Source of the DNA: Coenobita brevimanus
Lineage: Eukaryota > Arthropoda > Malacostraca > Decapoda > Coenobitidae
Reading direction: 5' to 3'
Assembly (NCBI GenBank): GCA_032717465.1
Contig: CM064655.1
Coordinates: forward strand, 16,965,902-17,029,901
DNA: 64,000 nucleotides
Shown piece by piece: positions 10,401 to 22,129 of this stretch; the stretch's first letter is position 1, and each line of letters opens with the position of its first letter. The notes below the pieces were generated by a model. It saw nothing but the letters and a program-made list of their open reading frames with translations. It was not told the DNA's origin and searched no databases. The position numbers and the translations under genes were made by a program.

Positions 10401-10666
10401 TAAACATTAAATGTAACTGCAATCAGTAAAGTGTGTATAGCTCCAGTGCTTGTGAGAACAGTGAAGTTGAAAAGCATTAAGTGGAATTATTTGGAAAATA
10501 CCGATAGTGAACTTTAAGGAGCCAGTGTTTATTTTCGCCTCAGCTGATCTTGTGTACTGCACACCTAAAGGCTGACCATAAGAAGAACAACTCGTGGGCA
10601 ACGTCCTTCCTGTACTGTACTACTGCTGTTCGAGCCTGTGGCAGTGTGGGGACAGGGACATAATAT

Positions 10667-11085
10667 TTTTCTTCCATTCTATGTAGTAATGCCATTAAAC
10701 TCTGAACTATAGTCTCTGCCAGATCTTCATATTCGCCTTTTTCCCAAGTGTTTGTTTTGGGTGGCATGTATCAATTTGCCACGATTGCTTTCCCTTCAGA
10801 TGTCTTAATCTCTACTGCAATCAGTTCTACTTGTGAGGGTATATCTAGTTCCATTTCTGACTTGTAGATTTTTCTTTGTTGATATTATAATTCCTCTTTT
10901 TTTTTTTTTTAATTCCTATCTCTGCTCTATATATTGTATTTCTCTAAGTTTAGAGTATCGTTTGATATCCTTGGGGTTCATTTTGTTTCGGTTAATCAAA
11001 TACTAATGTGGTTCCTTTTCTTTGGTATAATCTAATGATTTAGATGCTATTCCATCTACATTTGAGTACATCAACTTAATCATCT
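10667..11085 (-). mobile_element. CR1-like LINE, ORF2 endonuclease 5' part
   Basis: Minus-strand translation gives the start of an APE-like domain (a KLMYSNVDGI-type opening near 11080) and then its central part ending in RMEEKY at 10667. Removing the insertion 1813-10666, and keeping the 11 bases 4139-4149 between the two inserted repeats, restores an endonuclease-like frame that runs into the ILNADFN motif at 1812. The piece therefore belongs to the LINE at 1-1812. A poly-T run at 10899-10912 and several stops show decay. Its upstream side is cut by the LTR element starting at 11086. Confidence 0.8.
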
Positions 11086-12882
11086 TGTTGACATAGATGT
11101 TTTAGGGTCGGCATCCCGTTTCTCTAACGCTGGTGTGTAGCTGGGTTCTCTTTCTAGACCGGAGCTTAGACAAATAAGAGAGAGGCAGGACACAAAAACT
11201 CAAGGCAACAACCTTACATGTGTATTGCTAAATTCTACAGTGGAACGGGCAGATGTCACAAATACAGTTATACTGGACAATTATAATTCTAAGGCCTAGA
11301 TATCGGGTGTTAGTATCGCACAGGATACTACTTAGGACACGATTGGGTAAGGTGAATAGCACCTAGGGCAGAGAAGCTAAACATTATTATTTTGGGAAAG
11401 ACTAGGTTCTGTATACTGGTGGAGTTTGTGGCACTATTTTCACTGCTGGCAGGCTATCTGGTTTGTCGGTCGGGTCGTTAATTATTACTCTTGTACTGGG
11501 GCCTCCGTATGATCTTAATGTGAGGCTGTGTCACTATATGGTAGCGTGTTCACTGAGACAGACTCTTATTTCACTGCCTTGCCATGTTCACTGTTTCACT
11601 GTTACCTTACTTATTCCACCATTCTTTTATATTATTACTGATGTTTTGCGCACTGACTTCCCATATTCTGACAACTCACTGTTCTGCCCTTACTTCACTA
11701 TGTCACGGACACTGTGCTTTCATTGTCACTCTGTCGGGACTGGGTGTACTGATGGTCAGGTACAAGGGCGGCGGAGACAACACAGCCTCACTACTGACGG
11801 GGCTGAGTTCCTCCAGGGGCCTTCGTATTCAGAGACCACGGGATCATGCGTAGGGGCGTCCTCTCTCGTCCAGGGCTGCTGGTGGCGAAGGGTCCCGCAC
11901 TTCCAGGGCTTCGGGCTGGATTCTGGCCCTCATGGCTGGGGCCGAACAGCTGCCTGAACCTCTCGCTCAGGCGCCTGATGGAGGTCGAAGATCTCCAGAT
12001 TCGGGGTGAAGGGATGTCCCGACCAGGGGTCCTAGGGGCGGTCTGGAGGTCCCGGGGGCTGCAGTCTCCGGCGGTTGGAGATGCCGTCAGGAGTGGGCTG
12101 TGGCGTCGGCCTCCGTTGGGGTCCATCAGGCGGGTCCTCTCAGGAATTGGCTGCAGTGAGAAGAGCCTGGTGGTAGTTACAGGGCCTCTCCAATACTTCT
12201 CCAGGCTGGGGTCTCCCTTTGGGTTGTAGTTTCATGGACAGGAGTCAGCAACTGATGGAGGAGCAGCTACCGGCCGTCTCCTGCCATAGGGCCCGGCTAC
12301 TGGCTGTAGCCTTCTTGGGGCGTGGCTACCAGCCGTCGCTAAGGCCTGGCTACTGGCCGTGGCCTGGGGAAGGGAGCAGCAACAGGCCAACTCAAGGGCA
12401 CCTTCGGAGTGGCTACTGGCCATCACCTGACGAAGGCGGGAGCGGCTACTGGTCATCTCCTTGTTACCTCTGGAGCGGCTGCAGGCCGTCTCCTGCAGGA
12501 AGGTCGAGCGGCTACGGGCTGTCTCTTGAAGGGAACCTTCAGAGCGGCTACCGGCTGTCTCCTCGTTACCTCTGGAGCGGCTGCAGGCCGTCTCCTGTAG
12601 GAGGGTCGAGTGGCTACAGGCCGTCTCTTGAGGGGCACCTTCAGAGAGGCTACCAGCTGTCTCCTGATGAAGGCGGGAGTGGCTACTGGCCATCTCCTCA
12701 TTACCTCCGGAGCAACTGCAGGCCGTCTTCTGTAGGAGGGTCGAGTGGCTACAGGCCATCTCTCAAGGGGCACCTTCAGAGCGGCTACTGCCCATCTCCT
12801 TATTACCTGTGGAGCGGCTGCAGGCCGTCTCCTGTAGGGGAGCCGGAATATTCGTGGGAAACTTTTTTACCACGTTGATTTG

Positions 12883-13386
12883 CTAGGGTGCAGGGCAGGA
12901 GGTCAGGAGGCGGCGTTTCAGTTGGATATCCTTATCCATGTCTCTGGTAAGGTCATGGATTGTAAAGTGCTCCTCGACAATGCTGGAGAGCACTTTCAGG
13001 AGAGTATTAAAGGTGTGTTGCTCCCGGGTTTCATCATCTGCCCCCGGGTAGGCAGCAGTGGCCAGGCATCTAGCCTGGATTAGAGTATCATCCAAACTGC
13101 CATCAAAGGTTAGGCTATCCAATTGGGATTGTGCCACCACTTTACCTAGTGATGGAGTGATGGCTTGAATCACGAATTTCGTGAAATTCTGCCAGGTGAG
13201 CCCTGGAACAATCTTGGGTGCTATATTAACTGCCACTTTGCTGAGTAACGGGAGTGTGACTGCAATTTTTTGCCTGTCATCCTCGAACCCGATATCTAGC
13301 AAAGGTTTAATAATTGCCAGGTATGTGTGAACATCATACTGTTCGGGGTCGAATTTAGGCAGTTACATATGGGGTTTGGTTGCCAT
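12883..13386 (-). pseudogene. gag: Gag remnant of member 2
   Basis: Homologous to residues 1-160 of the gag at 6815-8350, beginning MATKPHM followed at once by a stop codon; the downstream frame then stays open for 139 codons. The Pro-rich tail is absent because the truncated LTR follows directly. It is preceded by the PBS at 13438-13453 and the LTR end at about 13455. Not functional in this copy. Confidence 0.75.
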
Positions 13387-14304
13387 TTTTCCGGTCTTTC
13401 CTAATTACCTCTCTCGTATGCCAGGGTCAAGAACCACCGCTGTCCACCAGCGTAATGCTAGATGTTTTAGGGTCGGCTTCCCATCCCTCTAATGCCTAGT
13501 GTGTAGCTGGGTTCCCTTTCTAGGCTGGAGCTTAGACAAATAGGAGAAAGGCAGGACACAGAAACTCAAGGCAACAACCTTACATGTGTATTACTAAATT
13601 CTACAGCAGAACGGGTAGATGTCACAAATAGAGATGTGGCCTACTGGACAATTATAATTCTTAGCCCTAGATAGGGGTTGTTAGTATCGCGCACAACTCT
13701 GCTCAGGTTAAGGTCGGGTAAGGTGAATAGCACTTAGGGCAGAGGGGTTACACAGTATTATTGCAGGAAGTCCAAGTTCTATATATTGGTGGATTGTTGG
13801 CACTATCTCACTGTGGGTAATTATTACTTTAACATTGGGGCCTGCGTATGATCGTAGTATGGTGCAGCGTTACTATTTGGTAGCATGTTCACTGTGATAG
13901 ACCCGTATTTCCTGCCTTGCTGTGTTCATTGTTTCTCTGTTACCCTGCTTATTCCACCACTCTTGTATATTGTCGCTGATACTTTTCTCACTGACTTCCT
14001 TTATACTGTAAATTCACTGTTCTGCCTTTACTTCACTATGTCACGGACACTGTGCTTTCACTGTCACTCCTTTCAGGTCTGGGCATCGTGGCAGTCAGGT
14101 ACAAGGGTGGTGGAAGTGACTCAGCCTTACAACTGACGGGGCTGGGTTCCGTGGGGGGTCTCTATGTTCAGGGGCCACGTGATCACGCATAGGGGCGTCC
14201 TCTCTCATCTGGGTCTGCGATGGCAAAGGGTCTCGCACTTTCAGGGCTTGAGATGGGAGTCTGGCCCTTGGGGCTGGGGCCGAATAGCTGCCTGAACTTC
14301 TCGC

Positions 14305-15598
14305 TCAGGCGCCTGGTGGAGGACGAAGATCTCCAGCATCTGGGTATAGGAAGGTCCCGCCCGGGGGTCCTGGGGATGGTCTGGAGGTCCCAAGGACTGC
14401 ACTCCCCGGTGAGGACGCCATCAGGAGGGGACTGCGGTGTCGGTCTACATCGGGGCCTGTCAGGCGAGTCCTCTCAGGATCCGGCAGCAGGGAGATAAGC
14501 CCGGTGGTAGTCATGGGGCCTCCCCAGTACTCCTTCAGGCTGGGGTCTCCCTCTGGGTCGTAGGTTGGTGGGCAGGAGTCAGCACCTGATGGAAGAGCGG
14601 CTACCAGCCATCTCCTGCCGTAGGGCCCAGCTACTGGGCATGGCCTTCTAGAGGCACGGCTACTGGCCATCACTAAGGCCCGGCTACTGGCCGTGGCCTG
14701 GGGGTGGGAGTGGCTACAGGCCGACTTAGGGGCACCTTCAGAGCGGCTACCGGCCATTTCCTGACGAAGGTGGGAGCAGCTACCAGCCATCTCCTGGTTA
14801 CCTCCGGAGCAGCTGCAGGCCGTGTCCTGTAAGAGGGTCGAGTGGCTACAGGCCTTCTCTCGAGGGGCACCTTCAGAGCAGCTACCGGCCGTCTCCTGAC
14901 AAAGGCAGGAGCAGCTATCGGCCGTCTCCTGACAAAGGCAGGAGCAGCTATCGGCCGTCTCCTGACGAAAGTGGGAGTGGCTACCAGCTGTCTCCTGATG
15001 AAGGCGGGAGCAGCTACCGACCATCTCCTGGTTCCCTCTGGAGCGGTTGCAGGCTGTCTCCTGCAGGAGGATCAAGAGGCTACAGGCCGTCTCTTGAGGG
15101 GCACCTTCAGAGCGGCTACTGGCCGTCTCCTGATTAAGGCTGGAGTTGATACTGATCATCTCGTGGTTACCTCAGGAGCGGCTGCAGGCTATGGGCCGTC
15201 TCGTTAGGGGCACCTTCAGAGCGGCTGCCGGCCGTCTCCTGACGAAGGCGGGAGCAGCTACAGGCCGTCTCCTGTTTGCCTCCATGGTGGCTGCAGGCTG
15301 TCTCCTGTAGGAGGGTCGAGCGGCTACAGGCCGTCTTGTTAGGGGGACCTTCAGAGCGGCTTCTGGCCGTCTCGTGACGAAGGCAGGAGCGGCTACAGGC
15401 CATCTCCTGTTTGCCTCCAGAGTGGCTGCAGTCCGCCTCCTGTAGGAGGGTTGAGCAGCTACCGGCTGTCTCAGGGGTGCTGACTGGAGCTGGAGTAACA
15501 GCTCCACCTCGTGGTTGTTGGTGGTCGGCTCGCCCGGAAGGTAGTCTCATATTCCTGCTATGGTGGCGGCAGGCAAGCTCCACGTCATTGGGGCGCAC
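14305..15598 (-). pseudogene. Repeat-peptide ORF of member 2 LTR (broken)
   Basis: Two minus-strand frames (15598-15167 and 15159-14305) together encode an N-terminal segment with VRPNDVEL and RHHSR motifs. A long array of 11-12-residue units of the type QETA-x-S/C-x-S follows, then a Pro-rich tail. The N-terminal motifs match the ORF of member 3 (VRPYHTQL, RHHSR). One frame break lies between the two pieces and a stop precedes the VRP motif. Unit lengths in DNA are 33 or 36 bp. The truncated LTR (12219-12880 region) contains the same array. No known domain. Confidence 0.45.
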
Positions 15599-15714
15599 GG
15601 CCCGGGCGGACTTAAGTCCTTGTCACCCAGAGTCCAGGCACGCTGTATATGCTCCTCGGCAGGCTCCTTCAGAGAGGTGTTGGGTGGCCCTCCGTGACAT
15701 TATACTGCATTTTA

Positions 15715-16284
15715 ACTATACTATACAGAGTTTTATCCACAGTAAAGTGAAATGGAAACTTCAAAAATTTCCTTAAAGGTATAAAGAAAACAGCTGAACA
15801 CTGTATTATACAAAAATGGAAAATATTCAAATGGGAGGGCCACTGGGGGAGCCACGGGTCTGACTGGGGGGGGCCTGGGGGGACCGAGGCCCCCCTGTAG
15901 TTACGCCCCAGTTTTCCCTGTGCCTCGCTGTGGCAAGGATCTGTCCACCACAAGGCAGCAAACATTAGTTCACTGCATGGGAAAGCTGCGCAGAGGCGAC
16001 TGCTTGCCTGCAATTGACTGTTGATGGGTCGGCTCGGGCAGACAGACTGGGGTTGATGTATCACTACTAATACTTCTTTGATTTGAAAATGTGAATCATC
16101 TATAAAATCTTATCTCATGGCAATTCCTTAGGCCTGCATCCACAATCATCCCAAAATGATATAATACTTAATAAAGACACATAGGGCCTGCTAGCTCACA
16201 AACACCCATGTGTTCTAACTCTCCCCAGCCGATTTCAGAGTCTCTTTCCATATCGCTGTATCACTGGGCTGCATATGTAATATA
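15715..16284. other. Interval between LTR elements
   Basis: AT-rich to mixed unique-looking sequence. No coding region is supported; the minus-strand frame at 15669-16064 has no recognisable features. G-rich runs lie near 15865-15880. Confidence 0.5.
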
Positions 16285-18703
16285 TGTAATGCTAGGTGCA
16301 AAAGGCCCGACTCCTCGGTCCTAAAACACCTAACGTGTAGCGGGGTCCTCTTTCGTGACCGGAGCTTAGTGAAATGAGAGGCAGGACACAAAAACTCTAG
16401 GCAATAACCTTTTACACGTATATTGCCACAGTCAGACACAGGACAAAATACATATATTACAACACGAATAGTGACACAGAAATAAACCTTACTTAGGATA
16501 TTAGTATCTCGCAGGATACTGACTTAACCACTACGGTTGCCAATACAGAAAGTCTAGTGAACAGGTGTACAGGGAACACGGGCGCACGTGAGAGCGCGGG
16601 AGGGGAAGTTCACACGTGGGGGGGGGGAGGGGAAGGACTCGTGACGAGCCGGAACATAGTTATAGTAATATTGGGAAAGGATACGTCTTTCTAATTTACT
16701 CTTAGTATCACTTGATAGAAAAAGGGTTTTGACATTTGATCTATCACTCGTTTATATTACGTTAGTTATGGGGAGGAGATGTTGTAGGGAGAGAGGGAAT
16801 AGCGGGACACTGGATATTCACTGTGTTTACGGTAATACAAAGGGGACGGATATTATTCTCACTTTCTATGGTTTTCTGACAGCAAGGGACTTATGTATAC
16901 TTTCACTACAGAGACTTCCTCAGGGGAAGAGTTCTTACTGGTTTCTTACAAGAGCGTCACTTATGTGTCAGAGATCTCGGGGTTCACTCACTTCTCATCC
17001 GTACTCACTCGCCCGTGATTTCACTCGCCCTGCTACTGGACATGCATTTAGTCACTATATCACTGTAACCTGTTTTCTAGGGCAACGTCGCACTTAATAT
17101 AATTTCCGTCACTAGTCTTGGGGCAATACCACACTTGACATATATTCACTCGTGTCGTGGGGGCGGCGGGGAGACACGCCGGCGTCTATTTAGCCGGGCT
17201 AGGGGCACCGCCAGGGAAAGGCGTGCCGAGAGGGCATAGGACGGCTCGCAGGGGCGTCTTCTCTCGTCCAGGGCTGGACGTGGCGCACAGGCCCGTAGTC
17301 TCCGGGCTGGGATTAGGGGTGTGGCCCTCAGGGCTGGGGCCAAACAGGTCTAGGAGTCTCTGGCTCCTGTCCCGGCCAGAGGTGGGGGTCCGTCGCCATC
17401 TCTTGGGCGTGGAGAGGTTGCGCCCAGGAGTCCTGGGGAGGGCCCGAGGAGGCTGAGGGGTGCGGTCCCCAAAATCAAGGGGTGCCGTCAGATGGGGGCT
17501 GCGGCACCGTCTCGTGCTGGGGCCCGACGGGTGAGTCTTCTCTAGGGCCAGGCGTAAGGACCGGAGGCCAGGGGAGGCTGTTAGGCCTCACGGGGTCCCT
17601 CTGGTGCTGGGGAGCCAGGCGTCTGTCTCATGCAGGGGCGATGTCAGTACCTCTGTCTGGCCGTAGGGCCCGGCAATAGGCTGTGGCTGTGTGGGGGAGT
17701 CAGCACACCTCTGGTCGTCTCTCCAGAGCCTGTGGGCTCATCTCTTCTGCAGGAAGGGGGAGCGGCAATCGGCCGTCTCAGGGGCAGCACCTATGGAGCG
17801 GCAATAGGCCGTCTCCTTCGGCAGGAGGGGTGAGCGGCAATCGCCCGTCTCGGGGGCAGCACCTCTAGAGCGGTAATCGGTTGTCTCCTTCGGCAGGAGG
17901 AGTGAGCGGCAATAGGCCGTCTCGGGAGCAGTGCTTCCAGGGCGGCAATCGGCTGTCTCCTTCAGCAGGAGGAAGGAGTGGCAATCGGCCGTCTCAGGGG
18001 CAGTTTATCGGAGCAGCAATCGGCCATCTCAGGGGCAGCACCTCCAGAGCGGCAATCGGCCGTCTCAGGGGCAGCACCTCCAGAGCGGCAATCGGCCGTC
18101 TCAGGGGCAGCACCTCCAGAGCGGCAATCGGCCGTCTCAGGGGCGGCACCTCCAGAGCGGCAATCGGCCGTCTCAGGGGCGGCGCTTCCAGAGTGGCAAT
18201 CAGCCGTCTCCTTCGGTAGGAGGGTGGAGCGGCAATCGGCCGTCTCCTGGGGCAGAAGAGATGAGCGGCAATAGGCCGTCTTGGCAGAAACACCTTCAGT
18301 GCGATGCTTGGCCGACTGACGAAGGCGGGAGCGGCAATTGGCAGTCTCCAGAGGGGCGCTGACGGAAACTGAAATATCAGTTCCACCCCAGTCTGATTCG
18401 GCAGACCCGCTTTCCGAAGGTAGTGTCCTCCGTCTGCTATGGTGGCGGTGCGACAGCTGAGTGTGATAAGGGCGCACGGCCCGGACTGGCTTATGCCGTT
18501 GTCGCATTAGGTCCCCTAGTGTGGGTGTGGCTACTCCGTGGGGTCCGGGTAGGGGTGTCGGTGTGTTTCTGGGGGCACTACACTGTTTCTTTCTCACTGT
18601 GTTTCTGGGGGCACTACGTTGTTCTTCCGTATTTCTGGGGGCACTATGTTGTTCTTCTCTCACATCGTCTCCAGGGGCACTTATTTGCAAGCCACGCCTT
18701 TTA
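16285..18703 (-). mobile_element. Solo LTR (member 3), TSD ATATA
   Basis: The 2419-bp LTR starts TAAAAGGC (at 18703) and ends CATTACA (at 16285). It is flanked by perfect ATATA at 16280-16284 and 18704-18708. Its end region is readily alignable with the LTR ends at 6748, 10400 and 13455 (shared block around GGGGTCCTCTTTC). No gag is present. This independent target duplication confirms the LTR start TAAAA and end CA for the superfamily. Confidence 0.88.
17962..18703 (-). CDS. Repeat-peptide ORF of member 3 LTR
   Basis: The frame is open from the first bases of the LTR (and 100 bp beyond, to 18804) for about 245 codons. Order: three SAPRNT units, a Pro/Gly hinge, the RAVRPYHTQL and RHHSR motifs shared with member 2, then a 12-residue unit (PETADCRSGGAA) repeated about five times at exactly 36 bp (about 18030-18180) with diverged units before it. 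Cys and Ser are regularly spaced. There is no signal peptide, membrane segment or known domain. Period and homology support past coding; role unknown. Confidence 0.45.
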
Positions 18704-18708
18704 ATATA

Positions 18709-19469
18709 CATCAAAGCTTTTTTCGCCATCCCAAACTTAGCACTGACACACATGCACCGTGGTTTCATATAACCATAATAAATATTTTTACACGATTTAT
18801 TCATGGGCGTTCACCCCTGCTCGTGTACATGTGCAAGTTTATCAACTTATGTTAAGATCTGGGAAATATGTCAGAACAAGACACACATCTTGAGCTGGTG
18901 ATAGCTTGCTTATCTTTGTTTTGCACATGGAATCAATCACATTAATTCTTCTCTTTAGTATGAGAACTAAGTGTCGGGAAGATATGATAACTAGCTAAAG
19001 AATAAAATTTAATATGACAGTACTCTACACCTAGGAGGTGATCACAGTTATGAAAATCATCTGCACCTTTCAGTATAAGAGTTCCTTGGACAACAGAGGG
19101 ATATTGTTTAAAGGCTGTGCATTAAACAGTTTTCTACGTTGACTGAAGTGACTACCTCCCTAACTGAGACCAGAAAACTAAGTTTAAAAAATTACAAGCT
19201 ATAAAACTTTACAAAGGGCATAAAAATACAGTACCGTATGCACAAGAACAGTTCAGACATAGTTAATTGGTGGATATTATTGGAACTGCTATTGTTATTG
19301 CTGGGGAGTTTTTACATAGAGATTAATGAGACTGAAGCCCCAGGTTTCAGTTTGTTCTCACCCACTCCCGTTAAATAAACAAACATATAAATATTGTACT
19401 CATTACATAAATATCTGCAGGGAGAAGGCTGCAACACCAGCCTACTCCTTACAGATATTTATTGGCGCC
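18709..19469. other. Interval without recognised genes
   Basis: AT-rich sequence with no supported ORF or RNA gene. The 5' boundary of the next LTR lies somewhere in 19000-19470: several AAAAT stretches could be its left target duplication but none is decisive. Confidence 0.5.
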
Positions 19470-19582
19470 AGCCCATCATGCCAGTACTCCCAATGATAGT
19501 GAAATACCGGCTTGGCGGAGCGAGCCAGACACCACCACCCAAGGAGGAGGGTACAGGGAGGTGACCCTCACCTCACAAGGAG

Positions 19583-20674
19583 ATGACGGAGAGGCTCTTT
19601 TCACCCGCTGAGCCTTCCGGACATAAACAGCGTATCTCTCCCATGACCCTACGTCCCTCTTCCCCGCAGCCAGACCACCGGGCAGTGTACAGTAAAAGTA
19701 CACTACTGTACACTTTGCGGAGGGAACACTTGCCAGAATCTGGGTGGAACTTGCAAAGACAAGCTCCTAAGCAGACCCTCGGACACCGAGTCCCCTGGAC
19801 CGGTCTCCCTTTTGACAGAGGACTCAGGAGGAGCCTCAAGGGCTGCTATCCCCCAGGAGGAGCAGCAGACGTGCCGTCGTCATCCACCAAAGCCGTCTCC
19901 AGGGCAGGACCCCAGACCCAAAGGCAGGAGAGCAGTCTCTGTCGGCACTGTGGCAATAGCCGGGCGTATCCATCAGGCGCCTTCTCCCTGCCTCCAAAAC
20001 AAGGGCCGGAGAGCAATCTCAACCGGTGTTGTGGCAATAGCCGGGCGTATCCATCGAGCGCCTTCTCCCTGCCCTTGAAAAGACGGTTGGAGAGCAGTCT
20101 CCGTCAGCACTGTGGCAATAGCCGGGCATATCCATTGGACACCTTCTCCCCATCGTCAGGAACTAGGCCAGAGAGCAGCCTCGGTCTGAGCTGTGGCAGT
20201 AGCCGGGCGTATCCATCGGATGCCTTCTCCCTGCCTCCAACACAACGGCCGGAGTGCAGCCTCTGTCTGAGCTGTGGCAATAGCCAGGCGTATCCATCAG
20301 GCGCTTACTCCCCGCCGTCAGGGTCTGTAGCAACAGGTGGGTCGGCTCCAGGCCGCTCTCCCCCTGCCCATAACCAGGCTCCTGCAGAGGGCGGCACCTC
20401 CCGCCCTGACCGCCACCTTGGTGGCGAAGTGAGATGTCCGTCGCCCTGCCCCTCAGTATCCGAGGGCGACTCTTGCTCCATTTCAGGGGAACCTCAAGAG
20501 ACCAAGGCGGGCGAGACATCCCTGAGGGCCAGTGTCCTGTCGGTGCAGCCCCAGGTGTTGTCGGACTCCCCCAGGATGAGAGGCTGCAAGTCGCCTCTGA
20601 CAGCCTCCTCCCGACGGCGAGACCGCAACCCCCAGAGACGGCAGGCCTCCCCTGGTGCCTGTCGCAGCAGCTGA
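19583..20674 (+). CDS. Repeat-peptide ORF of member 4 LTR
   Basis: A 363-codon uninterrupted frame. After a 110-residue unique N-terminus come five copies of a 27-residue unit (core CGNSRAYPSGAFS) at exactly 81-bp spacing (unit starts 19927, 20008, 20089, 20170, 20251), each with two Cys. A Pro/Ser-rich tail follows. The position inside the LTR corresponds to the arrays of members 1-3, although the unit sequence is unrelated. No domain recognised. The perfectly maintained frame over five diverged units is the main sign of coding. Confidence 0.5.
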   Translation: MTERLFSPAEPSGHKQRISPMTLRPSSPQPDHRAVYSKSTLLYTLRREHLPESGWNLQRQAPKQTLGHRVPWTGLPFDRGLRRSLKGCYPPGGAADVPSSSTKAVSRAGPQTQRQESSLCRHCGNSRAYPSGAFSLPPKQGPESNLNRCCGNSRAYPSSAFSLPLKRRLESSLRQHCGNSRAYPLDTFSPSSGTRPESSLGLSCGSSRAYPSDAFSLPPTQRPECSLCLSCGNSQAYPSGAYSPPSGSVATGGSAPGRSPPAHNQAPAEGGTSRPDRHLGGEVRCPSPCPSVSEGDSCSISGEPQETKAGETSLRASVLSVQPQVLSDSPRMRGCKSPLTASSRRRDRNPQRRQASPGACRSS

Positions 20675-21179
20675 GCCTCCCCAGACATTGGTGGCCGCAG
20701 CCCCTTCCTGACGGCCGCGATAGCTGTGCGTTCAGGGCACCGCCCCCAGCCCCGAGCCTCCCCAGGTCCTCTCCCAGAACCCCCGACAACGACGAAGGGC
20801 CAGTGCCAAGCTGTGTGCCTGTTGGTCCTCTACGGCCCCAGCCCCGAGAGCCTGGCCCCCTGTCGGGCTGTAGCGGCTAGGGAGCTGCCCCCCACACCAC
20901 CGGCCCATTGTTCCCGGACTCATTGCAACCTGACGGACCACCAGCCTCTATACTACTTACCAGGTGGCCCTCCTCCTACGCCAGGCCGCCACTTGGAACT
21001 CCTGTCGTAACGGGCCCTGTCCTCCCCTCCGTCAGAAACTGTGAGTTATAGATCCTCCCTTTATATTCCCTCAGTGTGACCAGCCCCCGCCCCACAGTGG
21101 ACCCTCCCCGTGATCCCCCCCCAAAGAACGTGTAACTCTTCCCCAGTGTGCTCACCCTCCCCTTATAAATTCTAGTGTA

Positions 21180-21870
21180 CAGTCACTACTCATTTTACGA
21201 TGGGGTTACGTCAGGTCATACCTTCTTGTATACCGATTTTATCGTAAATCGGGACACTGAAACTCATTATAAAAGGGGGATTACATCAACTCAACTTCCC
21301 AAAGTCAACTAACCAAGACTGAACCATAAATGACAACCCAAGTTCATTCCTTCCTGTGTTGGTCCAAGTCGTTCCCCCCGGGGATGGGGGACAGCCTGTG
21401 GTTACAGGCACTAGTGGTCAGCTTCTGAGTCAGACAGGTACAGGTTAGGGGGAGGGGAATCCGGCCCATACCTGCACCAACCTTAGCACTGGGACCCATA
21501 CCTGCACCAACCATAGCACTCGGGCCTACACTGGCACTGACTGTACCACTGGGCACACAAATCCACAGTACATGTACTGTAGTATGATGTTTGGCTGAGA
21601 GGTGACGATAACATGGTGGCACACATGAACAAGTTGAAAAGACAGGGCTTTCAAGGGGTGCCGGGACCTGAACCAGTACACTGCCTGCACGCCGGGGCCG
21701 CCATCTTGCCTGAGACAAGCGACGGTCACCTCGCGTGTGCCTGGAGCTTTCCGATGGCAAAATCGTTATAGCGGGAAATTTATTGTAAATCGAATTTTGG
21801 GGTGGAACATTTCTATTATTGTTGTAGCAAATTATCGTAAGCCGAATCATCGTAAAGTGAGTAATGACTG
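21180..21870. mobile_element. pogo/Tigger-like MITE in the LTR
   Basis: Terminal inverted repeats begin CAGTCACTACTCATTTTACG (left) and CAGTCATTACTCACTTTACG (right, revcomp). TA duplications flank it at 21178-21179 and 21871-21872. It is 691 bp with no transposase frame. CAGT ends plus TA fit the Tc1/mariner-pogo group. Confidence 0.8.
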
Positions 21871-22069
21871 TACCATATTACTCAAAGTGCTATTACGCAG
21901 AGTGCTCGACATACCCACATGGTTCAGTTCCCATCCCCCCTACCGTGACTGATATTTCCCCAGTGTCACCTTCCCCACGGAACAGCAGACGTCAGTGTAA
22001 CCCGCACCCGTGGACTCCCACTAACTCCCCTCCCTCTCTCCATTCCCACCAAGTGACTGCAGTGTGAGA

Positions 22070-22072
<3 letters not shown>

Positions 22073-22126
<54 letters not shown>
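22073..22126. repeat. (AT)n microsatellite
   Basis: About 27 AT units inside the member 4 LTR. Confidence 0.95.

Positions 22127-22129
<3 letters not shown>

Larger units (their letters stand above)
4154..10662 (+). mobile_element. LTR-like repeat X, plus copy, split by an LTR retrotransposon
   Basis: Starts TGTTATGAAGG at 4154 and ends GGGACATA at 10662, flanked by ATAT on both sides. Net length is about 920 bp once the element 4819-10400 and its 5-bp duplication are removed. The first 320 bp form an inverted repeat with 3831-4138. It contains a TATA box but no coding sequence of its own, so it is interpreted as a solo LTR or LTR-like promoter-bearing repeat inserted in the LINE endonuclease. 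Confidence 0.7.
11086..15714 (-). mobile_element. Rearranged LTR-gag-LTR element (member 2)
   Basis: The minus-strand 5' LTR runs 15714 to about 13455 and begins TAAAATGCAG. It is followed by a PBS, a gag remnant (13386-12883) and a second LTR copy truncated at its 5' side (about 12866-11086). The two LTRs match at their 3' parts (starting 11094 and 13463) but differ by roughly 10-15% by eye, much more than in member 1. The flanks do not match (CATCT versus ACTAT). The element is older than member 1 or the product of recombination between two elements. The truncated LTR joins gag directly inside the repeat array. Confidence 0.7.

Noticed and set aside
17880..18230. CRISPR-like array (regular 36-bp repeats)
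   Set aside because: Units are contiguous and diverge gradually with no unique spacers; the DNA is eukaryotic and the array is in an LTR.
19846..20789. Minus-strand frames opposite the member 4 ORF
   Set aside because: They mirror the 81-bp repeats; the plus frame is in the LTR sense orientation and longer.
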